Part shown: positions 52,288 to 61,422 of the stretch, piece by piece
How positions within the stretch are numbered: the first letter of the stretch is position 1
Layout: every line of letters begins with the position of its first letter
Source of the DNA: UBA1672 sp963977495
GTDB taxonomy: Bacteria; Pseudomonadota; Alphaproteobacteria; Micavibrionales; Micavibrionaceae
NCBI GenBank assembly: GCA_963977495.1
Contig: CAXBOT010000009.1
Location: 1-61,779, forward strand
Direction: 5' to 3'
Length of the DNA: 61,779 nt
Made by a program: the position numbers and the translations under genes
Notes under the pieces: model-generated
Databases searched by the model: none
What the model was told of the DNA's origin: nothing
Seen by the model: the letters and a program-made list of their open reading frames with translations, nothing else

Positions 52288-53622
52288 CTAAGAATATTTT
52301 CGTTTGAGCAGTACGGGAAACGATAATTTATTTATGTGCTCTTGTAAAACTTCAAGACTGTGCCCGTAGCCGTAACCATTATGGACGTCATTAGAGTTGT
52401 GATGCCCTACTAACTTCATCGCTATAGACTTCTCCACCCCAGCGTTACGCAAGCCATCAATAAATGTGTGCCTAAATGAATGGAAACATAGCCCCTGCTC
52501 CTTTAAACCAAGGCTTTTTAATATACTCGTGAACTCTTTACTAAACTTATATGAGTACGATCCTTGACCACTTACGGGAAGCGATTTAAAGAGCCGTGGA
52601 GAGTCTTGTTCTTTAACATACGCAAGTAGTCCTAAATCAATTAAACGCTTATGTACGGGGATTCTACGGCGACTGGAGGCTGTTTTAAGCTTCTTATGAT
52701 CATTATCGTCAATATTGATGATCCAAACACCATCAACACACATAATATCACTCACTAAAAGCTGGCATATTTCATTTAACCTCATTCCTGTATACAAGCC
52801 TATAAGCGGTATCCAATACTTATAATCTTTAGTAACAACACGATCAGTATCCATTAAGTAAGAGAACAATGTTTGAAGCTGTTGGTTAGAGAATGGTGGT
52901 CGTTTATTAGCATGTTTCTTTGCCTTACTAATGATCAACCCTGAGAATGGATTTTTCCCTTTAAACAGATCATTTCTCTCACCCCACATAAACAAGGACG
53001 TCATAGCGATAAGGCGATTATTCACCGTTACTAGGCTTTGCGGCTCTTTCTTTGGTAAATTATCCCAATCAACATTCTTGTATGATCTTACACCCAATAT
53101 TTTAGTAAGGTTTGCAGGAGTCTTAAGCATAACGGCTTTGAATTTTCGAGCCTCGTTCTTAGCTATGCTGTTAAAAGACACATCCCCACAAATACTTTGG
53201 AATATTTCATAGGTTTGACGCTTATGCTCGATAGTCTTTGGAGAGTTGGTCACGCAATCATTTAGATATTCCCTTGCCACTTGCGAGAATGGCTTATGTG
53301 CTCCCCCCATACTTGATGATAGTAATCCGAGATTAAAGCTTTGTCGTTGAGGTAACCCTACTTTCCCCTTCATCCCCTCTATGCCTAGCATAATAATGTT
53401 TTGTGCTGCCTCTATATCCCGAGCGTCATAAACCTGATGGATAAGATTTTGTATCTCAATATCCAGTTTAGCGACATATAAGCGTGCTAAAGCCCTGTCC
53501 TGTGTTTGAAGGGATACACATACTTCTTTGCGAGAGAACACTTGATGTAAGTTCTGGGGTAATGCGCTACGATAATAATAGTAACGACCACGAATATAAA
53601 GATGATGCTCTATAGCTTTCAC
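52288..53622 (-). CDS. Tyrosine-type site-specific integrase
   Basis: 444 aa. Arm-binding and core-binding domains occupy about 1-230. The catalytic domain has Arg in GLYTGMRLNEICQL, His-x-x-Arg in CFHSFRHTFIDGL, His/Trp-position in GHHNSNDVHNGYG, and the nucleophilic Tyr near it. The N-terminus (LYIRGRYYYYRSALPQNL) is the usual start of DUF6538/phage-type integrases. The gene begins 97 nt from the tRNA-fMet 3' end, which it must recognise as attB. Full length and intact, so the element may still move. Confidence 0.92.
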   Translation of the reverse strand: MKAIEHHLYIRGRYYYYRSALPQNLHQVFSRKEVCVSLQTQDRALARLYVAKLDIEIQNLIHQVYDARDIEAAQNIIMLGIEGMKGKVGLPQRQSFNLGLLSSSMGGAHKPFSQVAREYLNDCVTNSPKTIEHKRQTYEIFQSICGDVSFNSIAKNEARKFKAVMLKTPANLTKILGVRSYKNVDWDNLPKKEPQSLVTVNNRLIAMTSLFMWGERNDLFKGKNPFSGLIISKAKKHANKRPPFSNQQLQTLFSYLMDTDRVVTKDYKYWIPLIGLYTGMRLNEICQLLVSDIMCVDGVWIINIDDNDHKKLKTASSRRRIPVHKRLIDLGLLAYVKEQDSPRLFKSLPVSGQGSYSYKFSKEFTSILKSLGLKEQGLCFHSFRHTFIDGLRNAGVEKSIAMKLVGHHNSNDVHNGYGYGHSLEVLQEHINKLSFPVLLKRKYS

Positions 53623-53718
53623 TGTAACAAACCCTGTAACACTTGGTTAACAACGAATGTCTGTAATATGTAGGAAAGCCTTACTCTATAATGCCTCGGA
53701 ACGAAGGGGAGAGGTCAT

Positions 53719-53795
<77 letters not shown>

Positions 53796-53950
53796 ACAAT
53801 GATCGAAAACATGAACTAAACTGCTCTGCCTTCGATTAGATGGCATGTTATAGACCCGCATCCCTTGAAAAGCAAGGGGCGTATTCAAAAAATATATTTC
53901 AATCAATTGACTTTACGCATATGCATGCCATAACGTTGAAGAGAAAAGAA

Positions 53951-54039
53951 ACTCACAAGGGGTGCCTTCCTGCGGATAAGAAGGCTGAGAGCAGACTCTT
54001 GGAACCTGACGCGTGATAAAACGCCGTAGGAATGTGAGA
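53951..54039 (+). promoter_or_regulatory. TPP riboswitch (THI element)
   Basis: P1 is CTCACA (53952-53957) pairing with TGTGAG (54033-54038). Conserved segments GGGGTGCC, GGCTGAGA, GAACCTGA and GTAGGAAT are in order. The expression platform must be very short because thiO starts 7 nt after P1: the thiO ribosome site (GAGAG) overlaps the P1 3' strand, so ligand would block translation. Confidence 0.95.
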
Positions 54040-54045
54040 GCAATA

Positions 54046-55113
54046 ATGAACAAAAATCCAAAGACAATTTCGATTGCCGGTGCGGGCATCATGGGCATTA
54101 TGAACGCCTATACGCTGCAACAGGCATTTCCGAATGCGGCAATCACCCTGTATGACCCCGAAGGATTCCCTGCCCATAACGCCAGTTTCATGGCGGGCGG
54201 TATGATCAGCCCGTTTAGCGAGCTGGATCACATGCCAGAGCGTTATTTAAGCGCGGGGCTGGCCTCTATCGATTTATGGAGCGAGATCAGCCGCATCCTT
54301 AATGATTGTTTCGAATTCTCCCGCAAGGGCAGCTTGCTCATTTCCCATGCGGAGGATCGCCATATATTGGAGCGGTTCAAGGCCATCTTACCCAAACATG
54401 ATTTATGGCAACCTATTGACGCCCAAGCCATTCGCACGCTTGAGCCCGCCCTACCCGCGAACTTATTTCGCAGCGGCATCCATATTGACGGCGAAGCGCA
54501 TCTGCATCCGAAAAAAGCCATAGAGGCCATGCTGAGCGTTTTAGACAATAAGAGCACCACAGCCATCAATATAGGCGCAGACAAGCAACAGACCGATTGG
54601 GTGATTGATTGCCGCGGCATGGGCGCAAAGAAGGACAGCCCGACGTTGCGCGGTGTAAAGGGGGAAACGCTGGTCGTGCATAACCCTGACTTTACCCTTT
54701 CACGACCACTGCGCCTGATGCATCCGCGCTATCCGCTTTATATTGTGCCGCGTGATAATAATGTGTTTATGATTGGCGCAACCATCATTGAGAGTGAAAA
54801 CGATAACCATATATCAATACGATCCGGCATGGAACTTATGAGCGCCCTATACAGCCTGCACCCAAGCTTTGGCGATGCACAAATATTGGAAATGAACGCA
54901 GGGATACGCCCGTCATATCCTGATAATATGCCGCGTGTGACGATTGATGATAACGTGATTTCCTGCAATGGATTATATCGTCATGGCTTTCTTTTCGCGC
55001 CGATTATGGCACAATGCGTTGCAAGTATTATTTCGGGCAAAGCCTATGAATTTAACCCTCTATTTGTTAGGAATCGTGACCATGATAATCACTTTGAACG
55101 GAAAACAGCATAG
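54046..55113 (+). CDS. thiO: FAD-dependent glycine oxidase-like protein ThiO
   Basis: 355 aa from ATG 54046. FAD motif SIAGAGIMGIMNAYTLQ at the N-terminus, DAO-family blocks AHNASFMAGGMISPFSEL and late GIRPSYPDNMPR and NGLYRHGFLFAP. It makes dehydroglycine (imine) for the thiazole ring. Directly under the TPP riboswitch and overlapping thiS by 32 nt. The earlier ATG at 54013 lies inside the riboswitch and is rejected. Confidence 0.9.
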   Translation: MNKNPKTISIAGAGIMGIMNAYTLQQAFPNAAITLYDPEGFPAHNASFMAGGMISPFSELDHMPERYLSAGLASIDLWSEISRILNDCFEFSRKGSLLISHAEDRHILERFKAILPKHDLWQPIDAQAIRTLEPALPANLFRSGIHIDGEAHLHPKKAIEAMLSVLDNKSTTAINIGADKQQTDWVIDCRGMGAKKDSPTLRGVKGETLVVHNPDFTLSRPLRLMHPRYPLYIVPRDNNVFMIGATIIESENDNHISIRSGMELMSALYSLHPSFGDAQILEMNAGIRPSYPDNMPRVTIDDNVISCNGLYRHGFLFAPIMAQCVASIISGKAYEFNPLFVRNRDHDNHFERKTA

Positions 55114-55282
55114 CATTGAGGCCGCCATGAGCATTGACGCACTGCTGGCGCATGCGGGCTATGGCGGGAAAACGGTTGCCGTTGCCGTGAATGACAGCTT
55201 TGTCGCAAGGGAGTCTTATTCAGATTACCTGATACAAGATAATGACCGCGTTGAAATCGTCGCGCCGATGCAGGGGGGCTAA
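55082..55282 (+). CDS. thiS: Sulfur carrier protein ThiS
   Basis: 66 aa with a ubiquitin-like fold (MIITLNGKQHSIEAAMSIDALL), ending in MQGG; the C-terminal Gly is thiocarboxylated to carry sulfur. It is embedded between thiO and thiG with overlaps or an 7-nt gap. No thiF is nearby, so the adenylating enzyme must be elsewhere. Confidence 0.93.
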   Translation: MIITLNGKQHSIEAAMSIDALLAHAGYGGKTVAVAVNDSFVARESYSDYLIQDNDRVEIVAPMQGG

Positions 55283-55289
55283 AGCCAAG

Positions 55290-56087
55290 ATGGATACAGA
55301 TTGGACCATTGGTCAAACGACGATCTCCTCGCGCCTGTTTTTAGGTACAGCCGCCTACCCCTCACCTGAGATCTTGCGTAAAAGCATCGAGGCCGCCGCG
55401 CCCGGATTACTGACCGTATCCTTGCGCCGTGAAAATGCCGCCGGCAAAGGGCAAGCCTTTTGGGATATTATCAAAGCATTCAACATTCCCGTCCTGCCCA
55501 ATACAGCGGGATGCTTCGGCGTGGAAGAGGCCGTCACAACCGCACAAATGGCGCGAGAAATATTCGAAACGAGCCGTATAAAATTAGAAATAATCGGCGA
55601 TGATTATACATTACAACCAGACCCTTACGGGCTTTTGGAGGCCACAGAAAAACTCATCGCTTTAGGTTTCGAAGTCTACCCCTATATGACCGATGATTTG
55701 ATATTGGCACAGCGCCTTGTCGATCTGGGCTGCGATATTTTAATGCCGTGGGGCGCGCCGATTGGCTCGGGGCGCGGGTTGAATAATGTTTATGCGCTCA
55801 AACAATTACGGAGCAGATTTCCAAATAAAACGCTCGTGATTGATGCAGGAATCGGCAGCCCCTCTCACGCGGCGGCGGCGATGGAGATGGGCTATGATGC
55901 GGTGCTTTTGAATACGGCGGTGGCCAAGGCCAATGATCCTGCCCTAATGGCTGGTGCTTTTGCAGGTGCCGTTAAGGCGGGGCGCGATGCCTACCTTGCC
56001 GGTATTATCGCCCCGCAAGAAAATGCCAGCCCCTCCACACCATTGCTTGATCGCCCGTTTTGGCATCAGGAAAAAGAAACAGGATAA
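55290..56087 (+). CDS. thiG: Thiazole synthase ThiG
   Basis: 265 aa TIM barrel. FLGTAAYPSPEILRKSI at the N-terminus, KLEIIGDDYTLQPDPYGLLEA with the active-site Lys region, CDILMPWGAPIGSGRG for phosphate binding, and VIDAGIGSPSHAAAAMEMGYDAVLLNTAVAKA. It condenses DXP, dehydroglycine and ThiS thiocarboxylate. ATG 55290 is 7 nt after thiS. The tail beyond about 250 is family-typical. Confidence 0.93.
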   Translation: MDTDWTIGQTTISSRLFLGTAAYPSPEILRKSIEAAAPGLLTVSLRRENAAGKGQAFWDIIKAFNIPVLPNTAGCFGVEEAVTTAQMAREIFETSRIKLEIIGDDYTLQPDPYGLLEATEKLIALGFEVYPYMTDDLILAQRLVDLGCDILMPWGAPIGSGRGLNNVYALKQLRSRFPNKTLVIDAGIGSPSHAAAAMEMGYDAVLLNTAVAKANDPALMAGAFAGAVKAGRDAYLAGIIAPQENASPSTPLLDRPFWHQEKETG

Positions 56088-56091
56088 AACC

Positions 56092-56376
56092 ATGTTAACG
56101 ATGATTACAATCGATGAATTGGCCGCCGCTGATACGCTCATTATTGATGTGCGCCAACCCGAAGAATTGATCGCTGATCCGCTTGACAACCCGTTGATTA
56201 CAAACGAACCGCTAAACATTCCCCTGCCTGAATTGCTTGGGCGGCTGGATGAATTGCCCGCCGATAAACGCCTGGCCTTTGTGTGTGCAGGCAACATCCG
56301 CAGCGTTCAAGCCGCGGAATATCTCTACGCAAAGGGATATGAGAATGTGTGTGTGCTGAATAAATTCACGATTTGA
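56092..56376 (+). CDS. Rhodanese-like protein at the end of the thi operon
   Basis: 94 aa single rhodanese domain: LIIDVRQPEEL near residue 17 and the active-site loop CAGNIRSVQAA (Cys about 65), followed by LYAKGYENVCVLNKF. The usual Gly-rich C-terminus is brief. It starts 4 nt after thiG. Sulfurtransferase supplying persulfide sulfur to ThiS is a reasonable role because thiF, iscS and thiI are absent here (inference). Confidence 0.82.
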   Translation: MLTMITIDELAAADTLIIDVRQPEELIADPLDNPLITNEPLNIPLPELLGRLDELPADKRLAFVCAGNIRSVQAAEYLYAKGYENVCVLNKFTI

Positions 56377-56403
56377 CGATCACTGCATCACCGCACGCCC
56401 CCA

Positions 56404-57921
56404 TTAAGCCGCCTTATCGAATGAGGCAATCACCTCTGGTCTTGGGTAGAGCTGATCCATCGGCACAGACTTTCCGCTGGCTTGCACAATGCGCACATGT
56501 TTACGGCGTAACCCGCGTGGCTCTGACGCGCCGCAGGAATGGGCAATCACTTCGACCTCATGCACAAGGTTCTTTTGATAATTTGCCACCTTCACGGCTT
56601 TATCCTCAGGATTGAGCCCGCTTTGCAAGCGTTTATCATGTGTTGTAATACCGGTCGGGCACGTGTTCTTGTTACATTTCAACGCCTGAATACAGCCCAA
56701 AGAGAACATAAAGCCACGCGCGCTGGTTACAAAATCGGCACCCGCGCAAATTGCCCACGCAACATCGGACGGAGTGATCAATTTGCCTGAGGCAATAATT
56801 TTTATACGATCACGCAAGCCATATTTATGCAGCGTATCCGATACCAACGGCAAACTTTCCTCAATACAAAGCCCAACATTATCCATCAGTGACATTGGCG
56901 CAGCGCCCGTTCCGCCATCACCACTATCAACCGTGATAAAGTCCGGCGCGCTTTCTATGCCGCGCTTGTGAATTTCCTGACACAAATCATCAAGCCATTC
57001 ATGTGTGCCCACCACTGCCTTAAAACCTGTCGGTTTGCCGCTTATCTCGCGAATATGTGCGATAAAATCAAGCAGATCTGTAACACTATTCACTTCGGGG
57101 TGTCGGTTAGGCGATATCGATGCCTCACCTTCCGGAATACCGCGAACATCGGCAATCTCCTGTGTGACCTTAGAGGCCGGTAGAATGCCGCCCTTGCCCG
57201 GCTTCGCGCCTTGTGAGAGTTTAAGCTCAATCATTTTTACTTGCTGATGCGCGGCGATTTTCTTTAAGCCCTCAGCACTGAACGTTCCGTCGGGTTTGCG
57301 CACGCCGTACTTTGCCGTTCCAATTTGAAATACAATGTCGCAGCCCCCCTCCAGATGAAATGGCGCCAAACCGCCTTCGCCTGTATTCATCCAGCATCCT
57401 GCCATGCGCGCACCGCGTGACAAGGCCTGCACAGCGGGTTTAGAAAGCGCGCCATAGCTCATCCCCGATATATTAAAGAATGAAGGCGCGGCGTATGGCT
57501 CCATACAATAAGGCCCTATGATAATGGGCTGCGTTACAGCGGCGTCGGCCTCCAGCATTGGAAACGGGCAGTTAATGAAAATAAATGTACCCGCCGGATT
57601 CAGGTTTTTTGTTGAACCAAACGCAACCGTATTATCTCTCCCTTTGGCGGCACGATAAACCCATTCACGTTCGGCGCGGTTAAAGGGCATTTCCTCACGA
57701 TCCATCGCGAAGAAATACTGGCGGAAAAACTCGCCCAACGCCGAAAATACATAACGAAACCGCCCCAGAACCGGAAAGTTATGACGTACGGCATCTTTGG
57801 TTTGTGTTGCATCAATGACAAACATCGCAACCAATGCGACAACCATAACCCCAACCACAACAATCAACATTGCTGCGAGTACTTCTAAACCATGAGCGAT
57901 CCAAACCGGCATTATTTCCAT
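56404..57921 (-). CDS. FMN-binding glutamate synthase-like membrane protein
   Basis: 505 aa. One or two membrane helices at the N-terminus (about 8-36), then the GltB-like FMN barrel: NISGMSYGALSKPAVQALSRGA, GEGGLAPFHLEGG, QGAKPGKGGILP, DSGDGGTGAAPMSLMDN and the 3Fe-4S-type cysteines in CIQALKCNKNTCPTGI. No glutaminase domain is present. The family is annotated FMN-binding glutamate synthase family; the true substrate is not certain. The start at 57921 follows an A/G-rich site; the upstream in-frame ATG is unlikely. Confidence 0.88.
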   Translation of the reverse strand: MEIMPVWIAHGLEVLAAMLIVVVGVMVVALVAMFVIDATQTKDAVRHNFPVLGRFRYVFSALGEFFRQYFFAMDREEMPFNRAEREWVYRAAKGRDNTVAFGSTKNLNPAGTFIFINCPFPMLEADAAVTQPIIIGPYCMEPYAAPSFFNISGMSYGALSKPAVQALSRGARMAGCWMNTGEGGLAPFHLEGGCDIVFQIGTAKYGVRKPDGTFSAEGLKKIAAHQQVKMIELKLSQGAKPGKGGILPASKVTQEIADVRGIPEGEASISPNRHPEVNSVTDLLDFIAHIREISGKPTGFKAVVGTHEWLDDLCQEIHKRGIESAPDFITVDSGDGGTGAAPMSLMDNVGLCIEESLPLVSDTLHKYGLRDRIKIIASGKLITPSDVAWAICAGADFVTSARGFMFSLGCIQALKCNKNTCPTGITTHDKRLQSGLNPEDKAVKVANYQKNLVHEVEVIAHSCGASEPRGLRRKHVRIVQASGKSVPMDQLYPRPEVIASFDKAA

Positions 57922-57944
57922 TTTTCTTTTCCTTTTTAAAACCC

Positions 57945-57979
57945 AAACAAAATGGCGCAAAGCCTGTGCTTTTGCGCCA
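57945..57979 (-). terminator. Rho-independent terminator of ppa
   Basis: TGGCGCAAA pairs with TTTGCGCCA around an 9-nt loop, followed on the reverse strand by TTTTGTTTGGGTTTT. It separates ppa from the glutamate synthase-like gene. Confidence 0.75.
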
Positions 57980-58007
57980 CTTCAACATTTATTCGTAAAA
58001 ATAATAT

Positions 58008-58547
58008 TTATGCGGCTTTCTTGGCGCGTTCGTTTTCGATGCCTTCCTCGATCAGAGCTTTTGCTCTTTCTGATCCTTCCCAGCCTTGCATCTTAACCCA
58101 CTTGCCCTTTTCAAGGTCTTTGTAATGAGTAAAGAAATGCTCGATCTCATCCAACAATATTTGCGGCAATTCATTATATTCCTGAATGCCTGCAAACATC
58201 GGGTGCGTTTTATCAACCGGAACAGCCAGAATTTTTTCATCCTGTCCGCCATCATCTTCCATAACCAAAACACCAACCGGACGCGCGGCAATCACTGCGC
58301 CGGGCATAATTGCATGTTGGGCATAGACAAGAACGTCAACAGGGTCACCATCACCGCCAAGCGTATTGGGTATAAATCCATAATTGGCCGGATAAACCAT
58401 AGATGTGTGTACGAAACGGTCAACGAACAACGCGCCCGAATCTTTGTCCAACTCATACTTCACAGGCGTACCGCCTGCTGTATTTTCTATGATTACATTA
58501 ATATTATTCGGCGCATCTTTGCCGACTGCGATTTTTGAAATATCCAT
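58008..58547 (-). CDS. ppa: Inorganic pyrophosphatase, class I
   Basis: 179 aa cytoplasmic enzyme. KYELDKDSG near the start, YPANYGFIPNTLGGDGDPVDVLV with the DGDPVDVLV signature (three metal-binding Asp), and HFFTHYKDLEKGKWVK toward the end. It hydrolyses pyrophosphate to drive biosynthesis. Length and motifs match the bacterial family. Own terminator at 57945. Confidence 0.95.
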   Translation of the reverse strand: MDISKIAVGKDAPNNINVIIENTAGGTPVKYELDKDSGALFVDRFVHTSMVYPANYGFIPNTLGGDGDPVDVLVYAQHAIMPGAVIAARPVGVLVMEDDGGQDEKILAVPVDKTHPMFAGIQEYNELPQILLDEIEHFFTHYKDLEKGKWVKMQGWEGSERAKALIEEGIENERAKKAA

Positions 58548-58648
58548 TATGCCGCTTCCTTAAACAAAGGGTTGATCGTCTTGATTATATACGACCATTC
58601 ATACAAGCCACACCCCGAAACGGCAAGGGTTTTTCCATGAAAAAAGTC

Positions 58649-58679
58649 ACAAAAAAGCAGGAATAAGCTACTCCTGCTT
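58649..58679 (-). terminator. Terminator overlapping the end of a 45-codon gene
   Basis: On the reverse strand AAGCAGGA pairs with TCCTGCTT across 9 nt, then TTTTTTGTGACTTTTTT. The left arm is formed by the last codons and stop of the small gene at 58668. Confidence 0.8.
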
Positions 58680-58805
58680 GTCGTCTTTTTTGTCTTCTGT
58701 CTTATTGTCGTTTGAACGACGTACGATCACTCTCGGCATTGTCCGTTCGATTTTCTCCGGCACAAACATTACGCCTCCTGATCCACAAGCATATGCAGTT
58801 GTCAT
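58668..58805 (-). CDS. 45-aa small protein of unknown function
   Basis: Reads MTTAYACGSGGVMFVPEKIE, then RTMPRVIVRRSNDNKTEDK and a Lys/Asp tail. AAGGAGAG 6-8 nt upstream is a strong ribosome site and a terminator follows at once, so the unit looks like a complete monocistronic gene. No membrane helix; one Cys in a Gly-rich start and a charged end. Family not recognised. Confidence 0.65.
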   Translation of the reverse strand: MTTAYACGSGGVMFVPEKIERTMPRVIVRRSNDNKTEDKKDDKQE

Positions 58806-58910
58806 ATTCTACTCTCCTTCATTCACTGTGTAATGAAGCGGATTATAGCTGTTTTTCCCCTATCTCACAATTTTTTAGCGTGACGCGTTGCAATATGAGA
58901 AGAACATAAT

Positions 58911-58937
58911 AAAAACGCCCCATTGAGGGGCGCTTTA
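58911..58937 (-). terminator. Rho-independent terminator of the cold shock gene
   Basis: On the reverse strand GCGCCCC pairs with GGGGCGT across a short loop, followed by TTTTTATT. Confidence 0.85.
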
Positions 58938-58960
58938 AAAAATCTAGATCGCAGAATGGA

Positions 58961-59170
58961 TTAGTCAACTTCTTTCAAGTTGGACGCAGCCTGTTTGCCA
59001 CGATTTTCCTGAAGATCATATTCTACTTTTTGACCTTCATTCAATGTTCTCAAACCTGCTTGTTCAACTGCAGAAATGTGAACAAATACATCGTTACTTC
59101 CATCATCAGGTACGATAAAACCGAAACCTTTTGTTGTATTAAACCATTTTACGGTTCCTGTTTGTGCCAT
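58961..59170 (-). CDS. CspA-family cold shock protein
   Basis: 69 aa OB-fold. GTVKWFNTTKGFGFIVPDDG contains RNP1 (KGFGFI) and VFVHISAVE is RNP2. It binds single-stranded nucleic acid and opens RNA structure. AAGGAG lies 9 nt before the start. About 140 nt of AT-rich leader upstream could be the usual regulated 5' UTR. Followed by its own terminator. Confidence 0.95.
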   Translation of the reverse strand: MAQTGTVKWFNTTKGFGFIVPDDGSNDVFVHISAVEQAGLRTLNEGQKVEYDLQENRGKQAASNLKEVD

Positions 59171-59410
59171 TACTTAAAAACTCCTTATATCTTAAATTTA
59201 ACAACAGCTCTTCGTGATATTCAGCTGTTCTTAATTCCAAGATAGCTTAGTCCCAAAGATATCGGTGATTAAACTGCGTTTTAACAACAAACGCAAGAAA
59301 AGAGTGCTAAAAATTTGTTTATTTTTTTAAAGGAAGCAAAAGAAGTATCTGTGCTTATCCTCTATTTTCCGCGAAAAAATCATCGTATTTCGCCGAAATG
59401 CAAAAAAACT

Positions 59411-59872
59411 TTATACCATCATCTTTTTAAGACGACCCACCTGTATTTCAAGTCTTTCTATATAAAACCGCGTATCATTTTTCGCGTTCCGTATCCATGC
59501 CAAGCGTTTGGCTTCTTGAATTGAGCCATGCACATTATTATGGAGCCATGCCCGATAAATAGTGAGAGAAGCCGAAACATTACGCATATCCTCTTCCATA
59601 GAAGCTATTATTTTATCGCGTTTTTCTTTATAGGCTCTGTCTTTAAATTCGCGTGGTTGATCTCTTTCCCATTTACGAAACGCTTCCGCCGCTGCACAAA
59701 TATTTTCTAAATCGCCCTCAACATCGAAATAAAAATCAACTCGATCCGCCGCATCCAGCGCGTCATCAGCGGCGTCATCTTCGATATCACCACAACGCAC
59801 GCCTGCATAAGCCAAAGAAGGTACCGCGCAGACCAGCAATATAAGCACCATTAAAGGTAAAAATCGTGTCAT
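59411..59872 (-). CDS. Secreted helical protein of unknown function
   Basis: 153 aa with a signal peptide (MTRFLPLMVLILLVCAVPSLAYA). The mature protein has two cysteines (VRCGDIED, ENICAAAE), an acidic Asp/Ala-rich start and then long charged helices with Arg/Lys/Glu (REFKDRAYKEKRDKII). Likely a periplasmic helical bundle. ATG 59872 is chosen because the longer ORF would bury the signal peptide. Family not recognised. Confidence 0.65.
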   Translation of the reverse strand: MTRFLPLMVLILLVCAVPSLAYAGVRCGDIEDDAADDALDAADRVDFYFDVEGDLENICAAAEAFRKWERDQPREFKDRAYKEKRDKIIASMEEDMRNVSASLTIYRAWLHNNVHGSIQEAKRLAWIRNAKNDTRFYIERLEIQVGRLKKMMV

Positions 59873-60044
59873 TTTAAATTCCAGCCTCACTTCTATGTTC
59901 TTAGTATAGCGATCACACCGCGCCAAACGCAAACATGCGCTATAAATCTTATACGTGAAGGGAACGCACAAACCTTCGCTTTCAGGTGATGCGCGCGCAA
60001 GCAATATTGTCGCCCTGCCCTTTGCTTTATGATATCCTTAAAAC

Positions 60045-61019
60045 ATGAACACAGTTTTGCCATTCAAAAACAATCCGTTATCAAACTGCACATCACTTCC
60101 GATCATTGCAGCGCCCATGTTTTTAATCTCCAATCCGGCCATGGTCATTGCATGCTGTGAAAACGGTATTATCGGCAGTGTGCCTGCACTCAACCAACGG
60201 ACGAGCGATGGGTTTGAATCATGGATCATTGAAATTAACGCGGCGCTCGATGCTCTAAAGCAAGAGCATCCTGATAAAGTCATCGCGCCCTATGCCGTTA
60301 ATTTAATCGTCAATCCCGTTAATACACGACTGGAAGCAGATTTAAAATTATGCATCAAACATAAAGTCCCGATTATCATCACATCGCTTGGGATCAATCC
60401 CGACCTTATTAAGGCCGTACACGGCTATGGCGGGATTATTTTGCACGACATCACAACCCTTCGCCACGCACACAAAGCCGCCGATGCGGGTGTTGATGGT
60501 TTAATCGCAGTCAGCGCGGGCGCGGGCGGACATGCCGGCACACTTAACCCCTTTGCGCTCATCGGAGAAATACGTCAGTTTTTCGGCGGCATTCTGGCCT
60601 TGGCCGGATGCCTCTCAACAGGGCGCGATGTTTTGGCCGCGCACGTTATGGGGGCGGACTTTGCCTATATGGGGACACGCTTTATCAGCACCCGCGAAGC
60701 CGCCGCCACGCAAGATTACAAAGACTTGATTACCACGGCGCAAGCCAGCGATATTATCTATACCGATGCGGTGAGCGGTGTTCCCGCAAACTTTCTAAGA
60801 CAAAGCCTTGAAAAAGCAGGGTTTGATTTAAAAGATCTGAAAAATGGCACCGCCCGTAAAGGTGAGTTAGCCGGCTTAGACGACGAAGCCAAAGCCTGGA
60901 AAAACATCTGGTCTGCAGGACAAGGTGTTGGCGTAATTGAAAAAGAGCACTCCATAAAAGAGCTTATCGCTCAGCTTCGTAAAGAGCATGAACACGCTGC
61001 GCACGCTATAAAAACGTAG
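60045..61019 (+). CDS. Nitronate monooxygenase-family flavoprotein
   Basis: 324 aa FMN barrel. LPIIAAPMFLISNPAMVIACCENGIIGSVPALN at the N-terminus, GVDGLIAVSAGAGGHAG with the catalytic His, and LAGCLSTGRDVLAAHVMGADFAYMGTRFISTREA for FMN phosphate. It oxidises alkyl nitronates or related compounds. Monocistronic, ends at a bidirectional terminator before the rRNA operon. Substrate uncertain. Confidence 0.9.
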   Translation: MNTVLPFKNNPLSNCTSLPIIAAPMFLISNPAMVIACCENGIIGSVPALNQRTSDGFESWIIEINAALDALKQEHPDKVIAPYAVNLIVNPVNTRLEADLKLCIKHKVPIIITSLGINPDLIKAVHGYGGIILHDITTLRHAHKAADAGVDGLIAVSAGAGGHAGTLNPFALIGEIRQFFGGILALAGCLSTGRDVLAAHVMGADFAYMGTRFISTREAAATQDYKDLITTAQASDIIYTDAVSGVPANFLRQSLEKAGFDLKDLKNGTARKGELAGLDDEAKAWKNIWSAGQGVGVIEKEHSIKELIAQLRKEHEHAAHAIKT

Positions 61020-61063
61020 AGATACCCAGCCTTCCAAGAACAAAACCTTTTAAATTCAAGCAT

Positions 61064-61094
61064 AAAAAAACCGCTCAATGAAGAGCGGCTTTTA
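61064..61094. terminator. Bidirectional terminator between nitronate monooxygenase and the rRNA operon
   Basis: CCGCTC and GAGCGG form the stem (61071-61088), with AAAAAAA on the left and CTTTT on the right, so it works for both converging transcripts. Confidence 0.85.
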
Positions 61095-61141
61095 AATCTT
61101 AATTCGTAATCGATTTGAAATCTAAGAATGAGCTTGAAAGA

Positions 61142-61256
61142 TTTGGCAGCGAACTACTCTCCCACACCTTAAGATGCAGTACCATCGTCGCAAAGAGGTT
61201 TCACGGCCCAGTTCGGAATGGGATGGGGTGTTTCACTCTCGCTATAACCACCAAAT
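61142..61256 (-). rRNA. rrf: 5S ribosomal RNA
   Basis: Reverse strand. TTTGGTGGTTATAGCGAGAG begins the molecule, followed by the conserved loop A/B segments and ending in TTCGCTGCCAAA. About 115 nt. It lies downstream of 23S in the normal order. Confidence 0.92.
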
Positions 61257-61422
61257 CATTCAAACTCATTCTTTTCCAAATATTATTCTGTAGCTTAATG
61301 TTTTATCTAAACCTCAACAACACAATGATTGTTAAGGGTACAAAACCTGAACTTAATAAACGTTCAGTGACTTTATCACTGCGCGTAGACATAGGCCTTT
61401 TGTTAGTACCTATGCATAATTT

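Noticed and set aside
42974..53622. CRISPR array or cas genes in the island
   Set aside because: No regularly spaced identical repeats were seen, and no Cas motifs; only the att repeats and the GAGACGCT repeats recur.
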